The notes: generated from the letters alone by a model not told the origin. 64,000 bases of DNA from Corylus avellana (GCF_901000735.1 NC_081545.1:14992919-15056918), one strand, 5' to 3'. Counted from the first letter of the stretch, positions 44,229 to 56,326 are shown. Numbers and translations: made by a program.

Positions 44229-44690
44229 GGATCAAAATTGTTTAACTCCAGATTTAAAGATCTACGACCGAACATGCAAATAGGAACTAACAACCTAACA
44301 ACCTAACAAACTAACAAACTAAAAAGTGAAATGAATTGAACTAAATTAAATTATATTAAACTAACTAAACACAATTGCAAGCAAAAATTAATTTAAACGA
44401 AAACTAAAAACTCACGAAAAGGACCAAAATATTTTGGCTCAAATCTACTGAACTGTTGTAGTTGTTGCCTTTGCTGTGAGTGCGCTCGATCGTGCTAATG
44501 TGCGCTCGATCGCACTCGAGTTAGTGTACGAATGAAGATACGGCAGTTGACGAGCGCAAGTGCGCTTGACTTGCTGTCTTGGCCACAAGTGCGCTTGATC
44601 ATAGTAGGGCTATGATCGATCGCACTAACAGGGGCATGTGGAAGGTGGTTGCGGCAGAACTGTAACACAAACAAAACAACAAAAAAAACA
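44229..44690 (-). repeat. Copy of G's own leader and gag start where U3 should be
   Basis: From GGGATCAAAATTGTTTAACT at 44230 to ACACAAACAAAACAAC near 44680 this matches 55716-56165, the gag start and leader of the same element, in the same orientation. It includes the CG-rich cluster (44475-44640). The junction with the LTR falls in a shared GATC. Confidence 0.82.
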
Positions 44691-45040
44691 CAACAATTTT
44701 ATTTTATTTATTTATTTATTATTATTATTTTTTAAATTAAAATAAACAAATAAGCACAAAAATAAACAGACAAAATGTTTTTTCATACCCCCAAAATTGA
44801 ATCACACATTGTCCTCAATGTAGGCAGAAATACAATACCAACAGGTATAAGGCACCAGAGTGAGCAAAAAGATGACCCCCAAACTTACTCATGGCAACAC
44901 TCGTCCTGAAAAACAAAAAAATAAAACAAAAATGAACATAAACGAAACAAACAAATATGACTAAAAATACCAAAGAAAAAGGAATGCCTCCCATAAGCGC
45001 TAAGTTTACAGTCTTCAACCAGACTTTTCACCGCTGATGA
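44691..45040 (-). other. Remaining 3' noncoding part of element G
   Basis: It holds an internal polypurine tract (complement of catacccccaaaattg, 44784-44798) and a decayed stem-loop. A second polypurine tract (complement of acccccaaacttac, near 44875) is also present. The outer roughly 1 kb of the module and the true polypurine tract are gone. Confidence 0.65.
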
Positions 45041-46771
45041 TTAAGTAGACGATGTAGGATCTTCCAAAGGCAATTCCTCACTCTCCGAAATTTCCAGTTC
45101 CAAAAACGGCTTCAACCGCTGACCATTGACCTTGAGAGTACTTCCATTCTTAGGATCCTCGATCTCGATGGCTCCATGAGTAGAAACTGCACTTACTATG
45201 AATGGTCCAGTCCATCGGGATTTGAGCTTTCCTGGAAACAGATTGAGACGTGAGTTGTAAAGGAGGACTTTCTAACCAACTTCAAATGATCTTCTCAAAA
45301 TGTTTTGGTCATGAATCTTCTTCATCTGAGCTTTGTATAGCTTGGCACAATCGTAGGCATCATTCCTCAATTCTTCTAATTCATCTAGCTGTAGTTTCCT
45401 TTGATCACCAGCCTTGGTGAGACTAAAATTCAGCTGCTTTATAGCCCAATATGCTCGGTGCTCCAATTCCACAGGGAGGTGACAACCCTTGCCATACACT
45501 AGTCGGTAGGGAGACATGCCAAATGGAGTCTTGAATGCAGTCTGGTATGCCCACAGAGCGTCATTGAGACGAAGAGACTAGTCCTTCCTCGTCGGGTTCA
45601 CCGTCTTTTCTAATATCCTCTTGATTTCTTTGTTTGATATCTCAACTTACCCACTTGTCTGGGGATGGTAGGGAGTTGCAACTTTATGAGTAATACCATA
45701 CTTCTTCATGACTTGCTCAAAATATCGGTTGCAGAAATACTTCCCCCCATCACTGATGATGGCACATGGTGTCCCAAAACATGCGAACACATTTTCCTTC
45801 AAAAATTGCAACACGAGTCTGTGATCATTAGTGTTGCAGGCAATGGCCTCCACCCATTTGGAAACATAATCCACTGCCACAAGGATGAAAAGATACCCAT
45901 AAGAACTATGGAAGCGCCCCATGAAATCGATGCCCCAAAGATCAAACAGCTCCACAATAAGGATCGGGTTTAACGGCATCATATTCCTTCTTCCAATGCT
46001 CTCCAACTTCTGGCATCTATCACAGGCTGAACAGTAGGCATGGGCATCATGAAAAATGGAGGACCAATAGAATCCACTTTGAAGAATCTTCATCGCGGTC
46101 CTTTTAGAGCTGAAGTGGCCTCCACATGCATGATCATGGCAAAAAGATAGGACATTTTGCTGGTCATTTTCAGGAATGCATCTCCTTATAATCTGATCTG
46201 GGCAGTATTTGAATAGGTAAGGATCATCCTAAAAGAAGTACTTCGCCTCAGCCAATAATTTTAATCTGTCTTGCCTAGTCCAATGTGATGGCATCTGGGT
46301 AGTGACAAAGTAATTCACTATGTCTGCGAACCATGGTGCAGGAGTTTGAAAGATGCACATAAGTTGTTCATCAGGGAACGTCTCAGCCATTGGCACAGCA
46401 TTTTCATTGAAGTCCACAACCAGCCTGGATAGACGGTCAGCACCCACATTCGTGGAACCCTTCCTGTTCCGAATTTCAATATCAAACTCTTGCAGCAACA
46501 AAATCCACCGGATGAGACGAGATTTAGCATCTTTCTTTGACAAAAGATATATTATTGCAGCATGATCCGAGTAGACTAAGACTTTAGACCCTAGCAAGTA
46601 AGATCTAAACTTATCCAAAGCAAACACTACAGCCAACAACTCTTTTTCAGTGGTGGAGTAGTTGAGTTGTGTGTCATTTAGAGTCTTGCTGGCATAGTAT
46701 ATGACATGCGGAATCTTCTCTACTCGCTGACCAAAAACGGCCTCCACGGCATAATCGGAGGCATCACACAT
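45041..46771 (-). pseudogene. RNase H-integrase part of element G pol
   Basis: From 46771 the frame shows the RNase H words [36 protein letters not shown] and [19 protein letters not shown]. Then come the integrase zinc site (HDHACGGHF, CSACDRCQ) and the catalytic core with DLWGIDFMGRF, IISDGGKYFCNRYF and the Glu in VEISNKEIKR, so all three acidic residues are visible. The C-terminal words [20 protein letters not shown] and VNGQRLKPFLE end at the TAA 45041-45043. TAG/TGA breaks lie near 46228, 45646, 45598 and 45271. One frame holds from 46771 to the end. Confidence 0.85.
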
Positions 46772-48030
46772 TTATCTCCAACGGAACCCCCCAATTAGGT
46801 GGCTGAATGATTGGTGTAGAAGTTAAGGTCTCTTTCAAAATCTCAAAGGCTGTCTGGCACTTTTCATTGAAATCAAAAGGAACATCTTTTGCCAGTAGAT
46901 TACATAGATGTCTTGCTATCTTGCTGAAGTCCTTGATGAATCTTCTGTAGAACCTAGCATGTCCCAGAAACGATCGAATCTTCTTAACAGTCCGCGGGGG
47001 TGGAAGGTTAGAGATCAGATCAACCTTAGCTCTGTCAACCTCGATACCTTTGTGGGAAATTACATGCCCCAAAACAATTCGTTGTTTCACCATAAAGTGG
47101 CATTTTTCCCAATTCAGAACCAGATTCTTCTCCTTACACCGTATCAGCACCAATATAAGATGATGTTCACACTCCCCAAATGATGAACCGAAGACTGAGA
47201 AGTCATCCATGAGGATCTCCAGGACGTTCAACCATATCTAAAAAGATGCTGATCATGCACCACTGAAAAGTGGCGGGTGCATTACATAATCCAAATGGCA
47301 TACGGCGATAGGCAAACATACCGAAAGGACAAGTGAAAGTAGTCTTCTCTAGATCTTCGGGGTCCAGTGGAATTTGGTTGTAGCCGGAGTAGCCATCAAG
47401 AAAACAATAGTACTCATGGTCAGCCAATCTCTCCAACATCTGATCGATGAAAGGTAGAGGAAAATGGTCTTTTCTTGTCACGGCATTTATCTTCCTGTAG
47501 TCAATGCACACTCTCCATCCTGACTACACACGAGTGGGGACCAACTCATTTTCCTTGTTCTTAATAGCTATAATCCCTGACTTCTTCGGCACCACATGAA
47601 TGGGACTCAGCCATTTGTTGTCAGAGATTGGGTATATGATTCCCGCATCCAGAAGTTTAATTACCTTCGCTCGAACTACCTCTTGCATGGCCGGATTCAA
47701 CCGTCTTTGTGGCTCGCGAGAAGTTTTAGCATTTTCGTCCAAATGAATCTTATGCATCACTACTGTAGGGTTGATTCCTTTGATATCTTCTAGTGACCAC
47801 CCGATTGCTTCTTTATGCTCTCTCAAAACTTCTAGTAGCTTCTGTTCCTGATCACTATCCAGGTCGGCAGCAATGATCACTGGCAGAGATTCTGTAGGAT
47901 CTAGATACTTGTACTTTAGGGTGTTTGGTAGAGGCTTCAATTCCCACTTGACAGGTTCAGCTGCTAATGAAGATGGATCAGGGGATGATGTCAAAGTAAT
48001 TTCTACAATCTCTTTTTCTATCTCAGGAGT
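46772..48030 (-). pseudogene. RT part of element G pol
   Basis: The frame from 48030 shows VVMHKIHLDENAKTSREPQR, GIIYPISDNKWLSPIHVVPK, a TAG at 47524-47526, then CIDYRKINAVTRKDHFPLPF, FGMFAYRRMPFGLCNAPATF and the catalytic LMDDF at about 47205-47220. A one-base shift lies just before the catalytic motif (near 47220), and another near 46768 joins RT to RNase H. The order of RT blocks is complete. The TAG at 47524 sits at exactly the same codon as the TAG at 42656 in element F. Confidence 0.85.
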
Positions 48031-50415
48031 TCAGTCTAACAAGGCATCAGCTTGATCCAATAGTGTGCCCAGTTCCATGTCACTTCTCAGTGCAATCAGG
48101 CATTCTCCCAAGGGTTCTTCAATATCTGGTTCATTGATAGTTTTCTCTACTATCTCCTCAATTAAGCATGTGCTTCTTACCTCCTCATACTCAAATGGTT
48201 GCCTACTGATATCAAAGATGTTCAGCTCAACTGTCATGTTTCCAAATGATATCTTCATGACTCCAGTTCTACAGTTGATTAGGACATTAGCCGTAGCTAA
48301 AAAAGGATGCCCTAATATGATTGGAACTTGAATTTTTGCATTATCTGTCTCTGTATCTAAGATGATGAAGTCCACAGGGTAGTAGAACTTATCAACTTTG
48401 ATCAGCACATCTTCAATAATTCCCCTTGGAACCTTAACAGATCTGTTAGCTAACTGAAGTGTAATTGAAGTGGATTTCGACTCTCCCAATCCCAGCTGAA
48501 CATATACTGAATATGGTGGTAGATTTACACTGGCCCCCAAATCCAACAGAGCTTTTTCAACTCGATTATTACCAATCTTGCAAGCAATGGTAGGACATCC
48601 AGGGTCCTTATACTTTGCAGGCATCTTGTATTGCGAGGTAGGGCTGACCTGCTTAGTCAAGAAAGCTTTCTTGGGGACATTCGTCTTCCTCTTGATGGTG
48701 ACCAAATCCTTTAGAAAATTGGCATAAGAAGGCACTTGTTGGATGGCATCTAGGAAGGGAATGTTTATCTGCACTTGCTTGAACACTTCCAAAATATCAT
48801 CAAACATCGAGCTTTTCTTTGGCACTATCAATCTTTCTGGATACGGAGCTTTGGGTATATACTTTCTGGAAAGGTCCTCAACAATTGGAATGGCAATGTC
48901 TGGTCCTGTGTCTTCCGCAAGCTTGTCCTGGTTTTCCTTCTCCTCTGCAGCCTCAGTGGCTTCTTCAGGCATGACCACTTGATTATCCACTTGTTTGCCT
49001 AACCTCAAAGTGGTGATGGCTTGTACATGCTCTTGACCATGCGTAGAGGCAGAGGAACTTCCAATCACATATTGCCCTTTTGGGTTAGGCATAGGTTGAC
49101 TAGGGAACTTCCCTCTTTCTCTTTCTCCCTCTTGATTTGCTATTTGGCCAACTTGTCCTTCTACCTTGATCATGGCCTGCTTAAGTTCTTGTATGTCTCT
49201 GCCATTAGCCATGTTGGAATTCCTCAGTTCCTGTACAGCTTGATTGGTAAAACCTTTTAGCTCTTGTATAGCTTGGGAGCTGGAATTCTTGAGCTCTTGT
49301 ATAGCTTGGGACTTGGAATTCTTGAGCTCTTCTATTTATGTTTTCATCATGTCTTCGAGTGATGATTGTGGTGCAGGCTGTGGCACTTGAGTGGTGGACT
49401 GATGAATAGGTGGTTGAGCTTGGTGAGATGGCCGGTACTGATTCTGAGTTTGAGTGGAGGTACCTCCTTGGTTCAATGGCTGATTCTGCTTCCAAGAAAA
49501 ATTGGGGTGATTCCACCACCCTGGATTGTAAGTTTCAGAAAATGGTCCAGTTGTGGGTTTCCTATACTCATTGAAGGCATTTACATGCTTAGTTGGGTAC
49601 TCTATTGATAGAGTTGGACAGTTTTGAGTGAAGTGCGTTTGACTATCACATAACCCGCATGAATCAACTTGGTAAGTATCTGCTGCATTCACTGGTTTGT
49701 TTAAGACCATAGTATCAAACTGATGCCTAAGAACCTTCAATTCCTCTCTTAATTTAGCATCGTTCCTCACCTCATAGATGCCTCCTATCTTGGGAGCGGG
49801 TCGTTGTCTGTCCCAACTATCTTGACTATTTTGAAAATCCCATTGTTGTCCTCGTTCAACCATTTCATCCAATGTTTTATAGGCTTCATCCCCAGAAAGA
49901 CTTAAAAATTCCCTGCCATTCATAGTCTCAAGCGAGTTTCGCTCACTTGGTGTTAGTCCCCTGTAGAAAATTTGAACAAGCACCTCATTCTCAAACCCGT
50001 GGGGTGGGCATTTTATAGTAAGCTCTTTAAACTTCTCCTAGCTACCAGTGAATCTTTCCCCTTCTTTCTATTTGAAATTGGTGATTTGTAGACGGAGGTT
50101 ATTGATTTTGGAAATTGGGAAGAACTTGTGGTAAAATTTGCTTTGTAGGATATCCCAAGAAGTGATAGATCCAGGTCTATTGTTGAGTAGCCAGGATTTC
50201 GCCCTATCATGTAGGGACAGAGGAAATAATCGAAGACGCACCGCTTCTGCAAGGGCATTTTGCGTATTAACAATTTTGCAAATTTCCAAAAAAATCCTCA
50301 CATGAAAATCCGGATCCTCATTCTCAAATCCTCTAAATGTAGGAAGGTGACTTATCGTACTCGGCTTCAGCTCGAAGCGAGTAGCAGGCAACACTATACA
50401 CGACGGTGTGTTGGT
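48031..50415 (-). pseudogene. gag-protease of element G, downstream of the copia insertion
   Basis: Capsid words continue from 50394 (ELKPSTISHLPTFRGFENED, RLRLFPLSLHDRAKSWLL). A CX2CX4HX4C knuckle (CGLCDSQTHFTQNC) lies near 49620-49660. An 11-residue repeat follows (SSQAIQELKNS type, 49216-49335). The protease has its active site intact (LLDLGASVNL, near 48540), then VKVPRGIIEDVLIKVDKFYY and HPFLATAN. One frame runs through, broken by stops near 50065, 50024, 49336 and 48031. The copia element H sits at the upstream edge and the gag start lies at 55569-55779. Confidence 0.85.
49216..49335 (-). repeat. 33-bp coding tandem repeat in G gag
   Basis: About three and a half units of CTTGAGCTCTTGTATAGCTT plus 13 bases encode an 11-residue Gln/Glu/Lys unit, probably a coiled coil after the zinc knuckle. 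Confidence 0.85.
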
Positions 50416-50420
50416 AATAT

Positions 50421-50644
50421 TGTCAGTCAGATATGATATATATCTTTAGCCATAATTAATCTTTCTAGTTATGGTATATTTTTGTATTATAGCTATAGTA
50501 TCTTGTAATTAATAGGTAGATTTTAGTTGCCTTATTTGTTCTCCTAGATTGTTGTAATCGCTGAGATACAACCTGTAATTAGCTAGACAATTCCTATATA
50601 ATATGAGAAACCCTCACATTGAGAGGTATTCAGTACAATTGACA
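50421..50644 (+). repeat. 5' LTR of element H
   Basis: TGTCAGTCAGATATGATATA at the start and AGTACAATTGACA at the end. A TATA-like box (cctatataatatgag) is near 50593. It has about 79 bp that the 3' LTR lacks. Confidence 0.95.
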
Positions 50645-50660
50645 TGGTATCAGAGCCATC
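50645..50660 (+). other. Primer binding site of element H (initiator tRNA-Met)
   Basis: TGGTATCAGAGCCATC directly abuts the LTR. It is the standard plant Ty1/copia primer site. Confidence 0.95.
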
Positions 50661-51337
50661 ATCTAAATTAGGGTTGTTTTCAGTTACCTGTTGAGGGGCG
50701 TAGGAATTGTCAAGCTTGGGGTGGGACTGGGTTGTTGTTTTTTGTGGCGGTCGATAACTTCAGGGGAGTTGTCGATCATTCTAGTGGGTTCTAAACTGCT
50801 ATTCAGCAGTTTCTTGGATTGTGGAGAATCCTTGGCGGCTGTCGGCAGGTTCTATGCAGTCTTGGAGGGTTCCTGGTGATCTGTGGTGGTTGTTAGCAGA
50901 TTCTGTGCAGACGTGGTCTTTCGGCAATCTGTGGTGTTATCGGCGTGGTGTTTTCGGCGAGTTGGGCTATCGGCGAATTAGGTTGCTGAAATTGTGCGAT
51001 TTGGGCTGTCGTGTTTTCTGTTTGTGGTGCTGTTGGTTTGGGTTGATGTTTAGTTTGGGTTGCTAAAATTGTGTTTTTTGGGCTTGGGCTTTGTTGGGCT
51101 TGGACTTGCTAGGCTGGCTAGTTTGGACTTGCTGTTTGGGGTTGCTGATTGTTGTTTGCTGGGCTTGGACTTGCTGAGTTGCTGGTAACTTTGGGCTTGC
51201 TGGGCTTGGGCATTGTTGCTGTTTGGGGTTGCTGATTGGTGTTTGACTTGTGTGGACTTGGGCTTGCTGTCCAACAGATCTGGTGGACCTGTTACTCCTT
51301 TATCAAGTGTTTTAATTTCTAATTTTCTTTTTTCATC
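50661..51337 (+). other. Leader of element H
   Basis: A strongly G/T-rich noncoding leader with many TTGGGCTTGCTGGGCTTGGA-like units between 51060 and 51280. Open frames here are products of the skewed composition. Confidence 0.7.
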
Positions 51338-54300
51338 ATGTCTTCTAGTGAGGCTTTTGGGGTTCAATTTACTAGAAAAAATTATTCTGCTTGGGAATTC
51401 TAGTTTCAATTATTTGTTACGGGAAAAGAGTTGTGGGGCCATATTGACGGTAGTGATCCAGCTCCTACGGAAACTAAGGAGTTGGCTAAGTGGAAGGTTA
51501 AGGATGCACGTGTGATGTCTTGGATCTTAGGGTCTGTTGATCCTCTTATTGTGCTCAATCTGAGGCCCTATAAGACTGCGAAGACTATGTGGGAGTATTT
51601 GTTGAAAGTTTATCATCAGGACAATACCGCACGCCATTTTCAGCTAGAATATGAGATTGCTAGTTACGCTCAAGGCATTCTCTCCATTCCGGAGTATTTT
51701 TCTGGTTTTCAAAATTTGTGGGGAGAATTTTCTAATATGGTTTATGTGAAGGTACCTGCTGCATCTCTCTCTACTGTTCAGGCGGTTCATGAGCAATGCA
51801 AGAGAGATCAATTCCTGATGAAATTGCGCTCTGAATTTGAGGTTATTCGCTCAAATTTAATGAATCGGGATCCTTCTCCATCTTTGGATGTTTGTTTTGG
51901 AGAGTTACTTCGCGAGGAGCAGCGTCTTCTCACACAGGCTACATTCCAGCAAGATTCCAACCCGAATCCAGTAGCCTATGCTGCCTATGGGAAAGGGAAG
52001 GGTAAGGATATGCGCAAGGTCCAGTGTTTCAACTGCAAGGAGTATGGTCATATTGCCGCCAATTGTGCAAAGAAATCTTGTAATTACTATAAGAAACAGG
52101 GCCACTTTATCAAAGAATGTCCCATTCGGCCTCAGAACCGCCAAGCTACCGCCTATCAAGCTGCAGTGAACACCTCTTCCGCTCTAGTGATGTCCTCAGT
52201 GTCTTCTTCTGCGGCCGGATCATCTGTTCTTACTCCTGAAATGGTCCAGCAGATGATTATGTCAGCCTTTTCCGCCTTAGGGCTCCAAGGTAATGGTACT
52301 ACTCCGTATAAGTCTTGGCTTATTGATTCTGCTGCATCCATGAGCAGATCATCTGATACTCTTTGCAATGTTCATCCATATCTTGGTTCATCTCATATTC
52401 AAGTAGCTAATGGGAGTCATTTAACTATTAATGAAGTAGGAGATATCAATCCTTCATTCCGAGATATTTATGTGTCTCTTAGACTTTCTAATAATCTTAT
52501 TTCAGTTGGCTAGTTAGTTGAGAAAAACTGTGATGTCCATTTCTCTCATGATGGTTGTCTTGTGCAGGATCAGGTGTCGGGGAAGATACTCGCGAAGGGG
52601 CCTAAAGTTGGCAGACTATTTCCACTGCACTTTTCAATTCCTAGTTGTTTATCTTTGGCTTGTATGACAGTTAACACTCCAAACGAAGTATGGCACAAAC
52701 GTTTGGGTCATCCAAACTATGTTATTTTGTCTTATATGTTAAATTCTAGTTTGTTAGGCAATGAAGAACGAGTTTCTAAAAATTTGTCATTTGACTATTC
52801 TGTTTGCAAACTTGGTAAGAGTAAGACACTTTCCTTTTCTTCTCATGGTAGTCGTGCTACAAAATGCTTTGATATTGTGCATAGTGATGTATGGGGCATT
52901 TCTCCTGTCATTTCTCATGCTCGATATAAATATTTTGTGACATTCATAGATGATTTCTGTCGTTATACTTGGGTCTATTTTCTTCGGGCTAAATCTGAGG
53001 TCTTGTCTGTTTTTAAGACCTTTGTAGCATATATTGAGAATCACTTTTCTATAGGTATTAAGATTTTGAGGTCTGATTCTAGTGGAGAATACATGTCCCA
53101 CGAATTTCATGATTTCTTACAACACAAAGGAATTGTCTCTCAGTGCTCTTGTCCTTATACTCCTCAGCAAAATGGGGTGGCGGAATGAAAGAACAGACAT
53201 CACTTGGACGTTGTTCGCACCTTATTGCTTGAGTCATCCATTCCATGTAAATTTTGGGTTGAGGCATTATCTACTGCAGTTTACTTAATTAATAGACTAC
53301 CCTCTCAGGTCTTGAATTTTGATTCTCCTTACTATCGTTTGTATCATCAGCATCCTAGCTATCTTAATCTGCATACTTTTGGATGTGTTTGTTTTGTTCA
53401 TTTACCTTCTCATGAACGTCACAAACTCTCTGCTCAGTCTGTTAAATGTGCATTTATGGGTTATAGTATTTCACACAAGGGTTATGTTTGCTATGATTCT
53501 TGTTCTAACAAATTTCGTATATCTCGTAATGTTGTTTTCTTTGAGAATCAATGTTTCTTTTCTACACATGTTGAGTCATTGCCTGAAATTAGTATTCTAC
53601 CGTGTTTTGATGAATTGACTCCTCTCCCTAAACGATTCAAACCTGGAATTGTGTATACTCGACGTCTACCAACTTTGCCCCTTTCCGAGACTGACCCTTC
53701 AACCGAACCTGTTCTAACAACTTCTCCGGAGATTGATTTGTCATCCGAGACAGGTTTGATCAGTTCTCCCATGCCACCTGAGCCTGGTCCTCGACGATCT
53801 GCCCGAGTATCACGTCCTCCTGATCGGTTTGGTTTTTCTCACACTTCATTTAATGCTACTTTGTCTTCTATTTCCATCCCTACATGTTTTGCCGAGGCCG
53901 TTAAACATGAATGTTGGCGAAAAGCGATGGATGAGGAACTTCAGGCTCTCCAGGACAATCAGACATGGGAGGTGGTTCCTTGTCCTTCTAATGTTAAAGC
54001 CATCGGTTGTAGATGGGTTTACTCGATTAAGCTCCGCTCTGATGGGACTCTTGATCGGTATAAGGCACGATTAGTTGCTCTTGGGAACAGACAAGAATAT
54101 GGGGTGGACTATGATGAGATATTTGCTCCGGTAGCGAAGATGACCACAGTGCGTACGGTTATTTCTATTGCCGCCTCCAAAGGCTGGCCGCTTCACCAGA
54201 TGGACGTCAAAAATGCTTTTCTTCATGGTGATCTCAAAGAGGATATTTACATGACTCCTCCTTCGGGTTTGTTTTCTTCTCCATCTACAGCTGTGTGTAA

Positions 54301-55411
54301 GTTAAAGCGGTCTCTCTAAGGCTTAAAACAGGCTCCCCGGGCATGGTTTGAAAAATTCAGGTCTACGCTGCTTCGCTTCTCCTTTGTCCAAAGCCAATAT
54401 GACTCCTCTTTGTTTCTTTGCAAGACTCCGACTGGTCTCGTTCTTTTACTTGTGTATGTGGATGATGTTGTCATTACTGGCACTGACTCTAGTTTGATTG
54501 GCCATCTCAAGTAGAATCTTCAGGCTTCTTTTCATATGAAAGACCTTGGTCCTCTTACGTATTTTTTGGGGTTGGAGGTGCATACCGATTCTTCAGGTAT
54601 ATTCTTGAATCAACACAAATATACCCAGGACTTGATTCGCCTGGCTGGTCTTTAGGATTCTTCTTCGGTGGATACTCCTATGGAGCTTAGTGTTAAATAT
54701 CGTAATGAGGAAGGTGATCTTCTTTCTGATCCTACTGTGTTCCGATAGTTGGTAGGCAGCTTGAACTATTTGACTATTACTCGGCCTGATATTTCCTTCG
54801 CTGTCCAGCAGGTTAGCCAATTTATGCAAACTCCACGCCATCTTCATTTAGCTGCGGTTTGCTGTATCATTCTCTATCTTAGGGGGTCACCTAGCTGTGG
54901 GTTGTTCTTTCCAACCGGCTCTCCTCTTCGCCTTGTTGCTTATAGTGATGCAGATTGGGCCAGATGTCCTGATACTCGGCGGTCTGTCACGGGTTGGTGT
55001 ATGTTTCTTGGTGATTCTTTGATTTCTTGGAAGAGTAAGAAACAGGCTCGTGTTTCTAAATCATCTACTGAATCCGAATACCGGGCAATGTCTGCTGCTT
55101 GTTCTGAGATTGTCTGGCTTCGTGGGCTTCTAGCTAAGCTTGGTTTTTCTCAATCTGATTCTACTCCTCTCCATGCAGATAATACTAGTGCCATTCAAAT
55201 AGCTGCTAATCCTATTTACCATGAACGTACGAAGCATATTGAGGTAGACTGTCATTCTATTCGGGAAGCCTTGGACACTCGTGTTATCTCTCTTCCTCAT
55301 GTTTCCACTGATCTCCAGATAGCTGATGTATTCACAAAGGCAATGACACGACCGCGTCATCAGTTCCTTGTGGGCAAATTGATGCTTCTTGATCGACCAA
55401 CATCAATTTGA
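51338..55411 (+). pseudogene. gag-pol polyprotein of element H, seven in-frame stops
   Basis: A single frame from ATG 51338 to the TGA at 55409-55411, with no frameshift. Gag (to about 52150) has zinc knuckle 1 (CFNCKEYGHIAANC, 52025-52066) intact; knuckle 2 has lost a Cys (CNYYKKQGHFIKEC). Protease has DSAAS at 52325 where the family has a D(S/T)GA core. Integrase (52690-53190) has HKRLGHPN and the catalytic Asp/Asp/Glu (HSDVWG, LRSDSSGEY, NGVAE), but one Cys of its zinc site is Tyr. RT (53910-54570) has MDVKNAFLHGDL and YVDDV. RNase H (54935-55330) has YSDADWA and STESEYRAM. Stops: 51401, 52511, 53186, 54317, 54512, 54653, 54746. Confidence 0.93.
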
Positions 55412-55418
55412 GGGGGGA
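55407..55418 (+). other. Polypurine tract of element H
   Basis: TTTGAGGGGGGA directly precedes the 3' LTR and primes plus-strand synthesis in copia elements. Confidence 0.9.
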
Positions 55419-55563
55419 TGTCAGTCAGATATGATATATATATTTAGCCATAATTAGTCTTTTCTAGTTATGGTAATCGCTGAGATACAGCCTGTAATTA
55501 GCTAGACAATTCCTATATAATATGAGAAACCCTCACATTGAGAGGTATTCAGTACAATTGACA
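55419..55563 (+). repeat. 3' LTR of element H (shortened)
   Basis: Same termini as the 5' LTR, but 79 bp are absent after TTATGGTA. The short word GTAA is at the junction, suggesting end-joining or slippage after insertion. Confidence 0.93.
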
Positions 55564-55568
55564 AATAT

Positions 55569-55779
55569 TGGGTACGAATAGCTCCCTAAGGGATCTAGGT
55601 TGATTTCGTTCTCCCATCTTAACAGACTTTTCCAAATCAGACTCGGAACTTTGAGAATTGGTGGGTGAGTTTGGTGGCTGTCTTAGATTCTCTCTCGCCG
55701 TTCTTTCAATTTCGGGATCAAAATTGTTTAACTCCAGATTTAAAGATCTATGACCGAACGTGCAAATAGGAACTAACAA
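55569..55779 (-). pseudogene. gag N-terminus of element G, upstream of the copia insertion
   Basis: The minus frame shows CTFGHRSLNLELNNFDPEIE, a polar linker and RSLRELFVPNI. It is then cut by element H and resumes at 50415 in the same frame. It aligns with residues 1-80 of the gag of element F. Confidence 0.85.
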
Positions 55780-55959
55780 CCTAACAACTTAACAAACTAA
55801 CAAACTAAAAAATGAAATGAATTGAACTAAATTAATTTATATTAAACTAACTAAACACAATTGCAAGCATAAATTAATTTAAATAGAAACGAAAGACTCA
55901 CAAAAAAGGACCAAAATATTTTGGCTAAAATCTACTGAACTCTTGCGATTGCTGCCTTT

Positions 55960-56115
55960 GTTGTGAGTGCGCTTGATCGTGCTGATGTGCGCTCGATCGC
56001 ACTTGAGTTAGTGTACAAATGAGATGAAGTAGTTGATGAGAGCAGGTGCACTTGATTTGCTGTCTTGGCCACAAGTGCGCTCGATCGTAGCAGGGTTGCG
56101 ATCGATCGCATTAAC
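55960..56115. repeat. CG-rich near-palindrome cluster (G leader)
   Basis: Copies such as GTGCGCTCGATCGCAC (near 55986) and TGCGATCGATCGCA (near 56097). The block is duplicated at 44475-44640. Confidence 0.85.
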
Positions 56116-56326
56116 AGGGGCATGCAGAAGGTGGTTGCAGCAGAATTGTAACACAAACAAAACAAAAAAAAAAACAAAACAAAAACAAAAACAAAAAAAA
56201 AATCTTTTTTTTTTTATTAGTAACAAGATTAAAACAAAACAAATTGCAGAAAAATAAAATCCTAATTATAACTAGTAGAAGAATAAAACTAATTTAAACA
56301 TAAATTGTTTTCAAAAATTGAACAAT

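Larger units (their letters stand above)
50421..55563 (+). mobile_element. Element H: Ty1/copia retrotransposon
   Basis: LTRs of 224 bp (50421-50644) and 145 bp (55419-55563), a tRNA-Met primer site, a polyprotein of gag-protease-integrase-RT-RNase H order and a polypurine tract. The TSD is AATAT at 50416-50420 and 55564-55568. It lies inside gag of element G in the opposite orientation. The domain order with integrase before RT is diagnostic of Ty1/copia. The lineage within copia is not assigned. Confidence 0.96.

Noticed and set aside
50691..51280. Open frames in the leader of element H
   Set aside because: They come from G/T-skewed repeated leader sequence and lie upstream of the gag start at 51338.
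55932..56226. Overlapping frames giving RSSAL and AIERT-rich peptides
   Set aside because: They are translations of the CG-rich near-palindrome in several frames and recur wherever the motif occurs. There is no protein family behind them.
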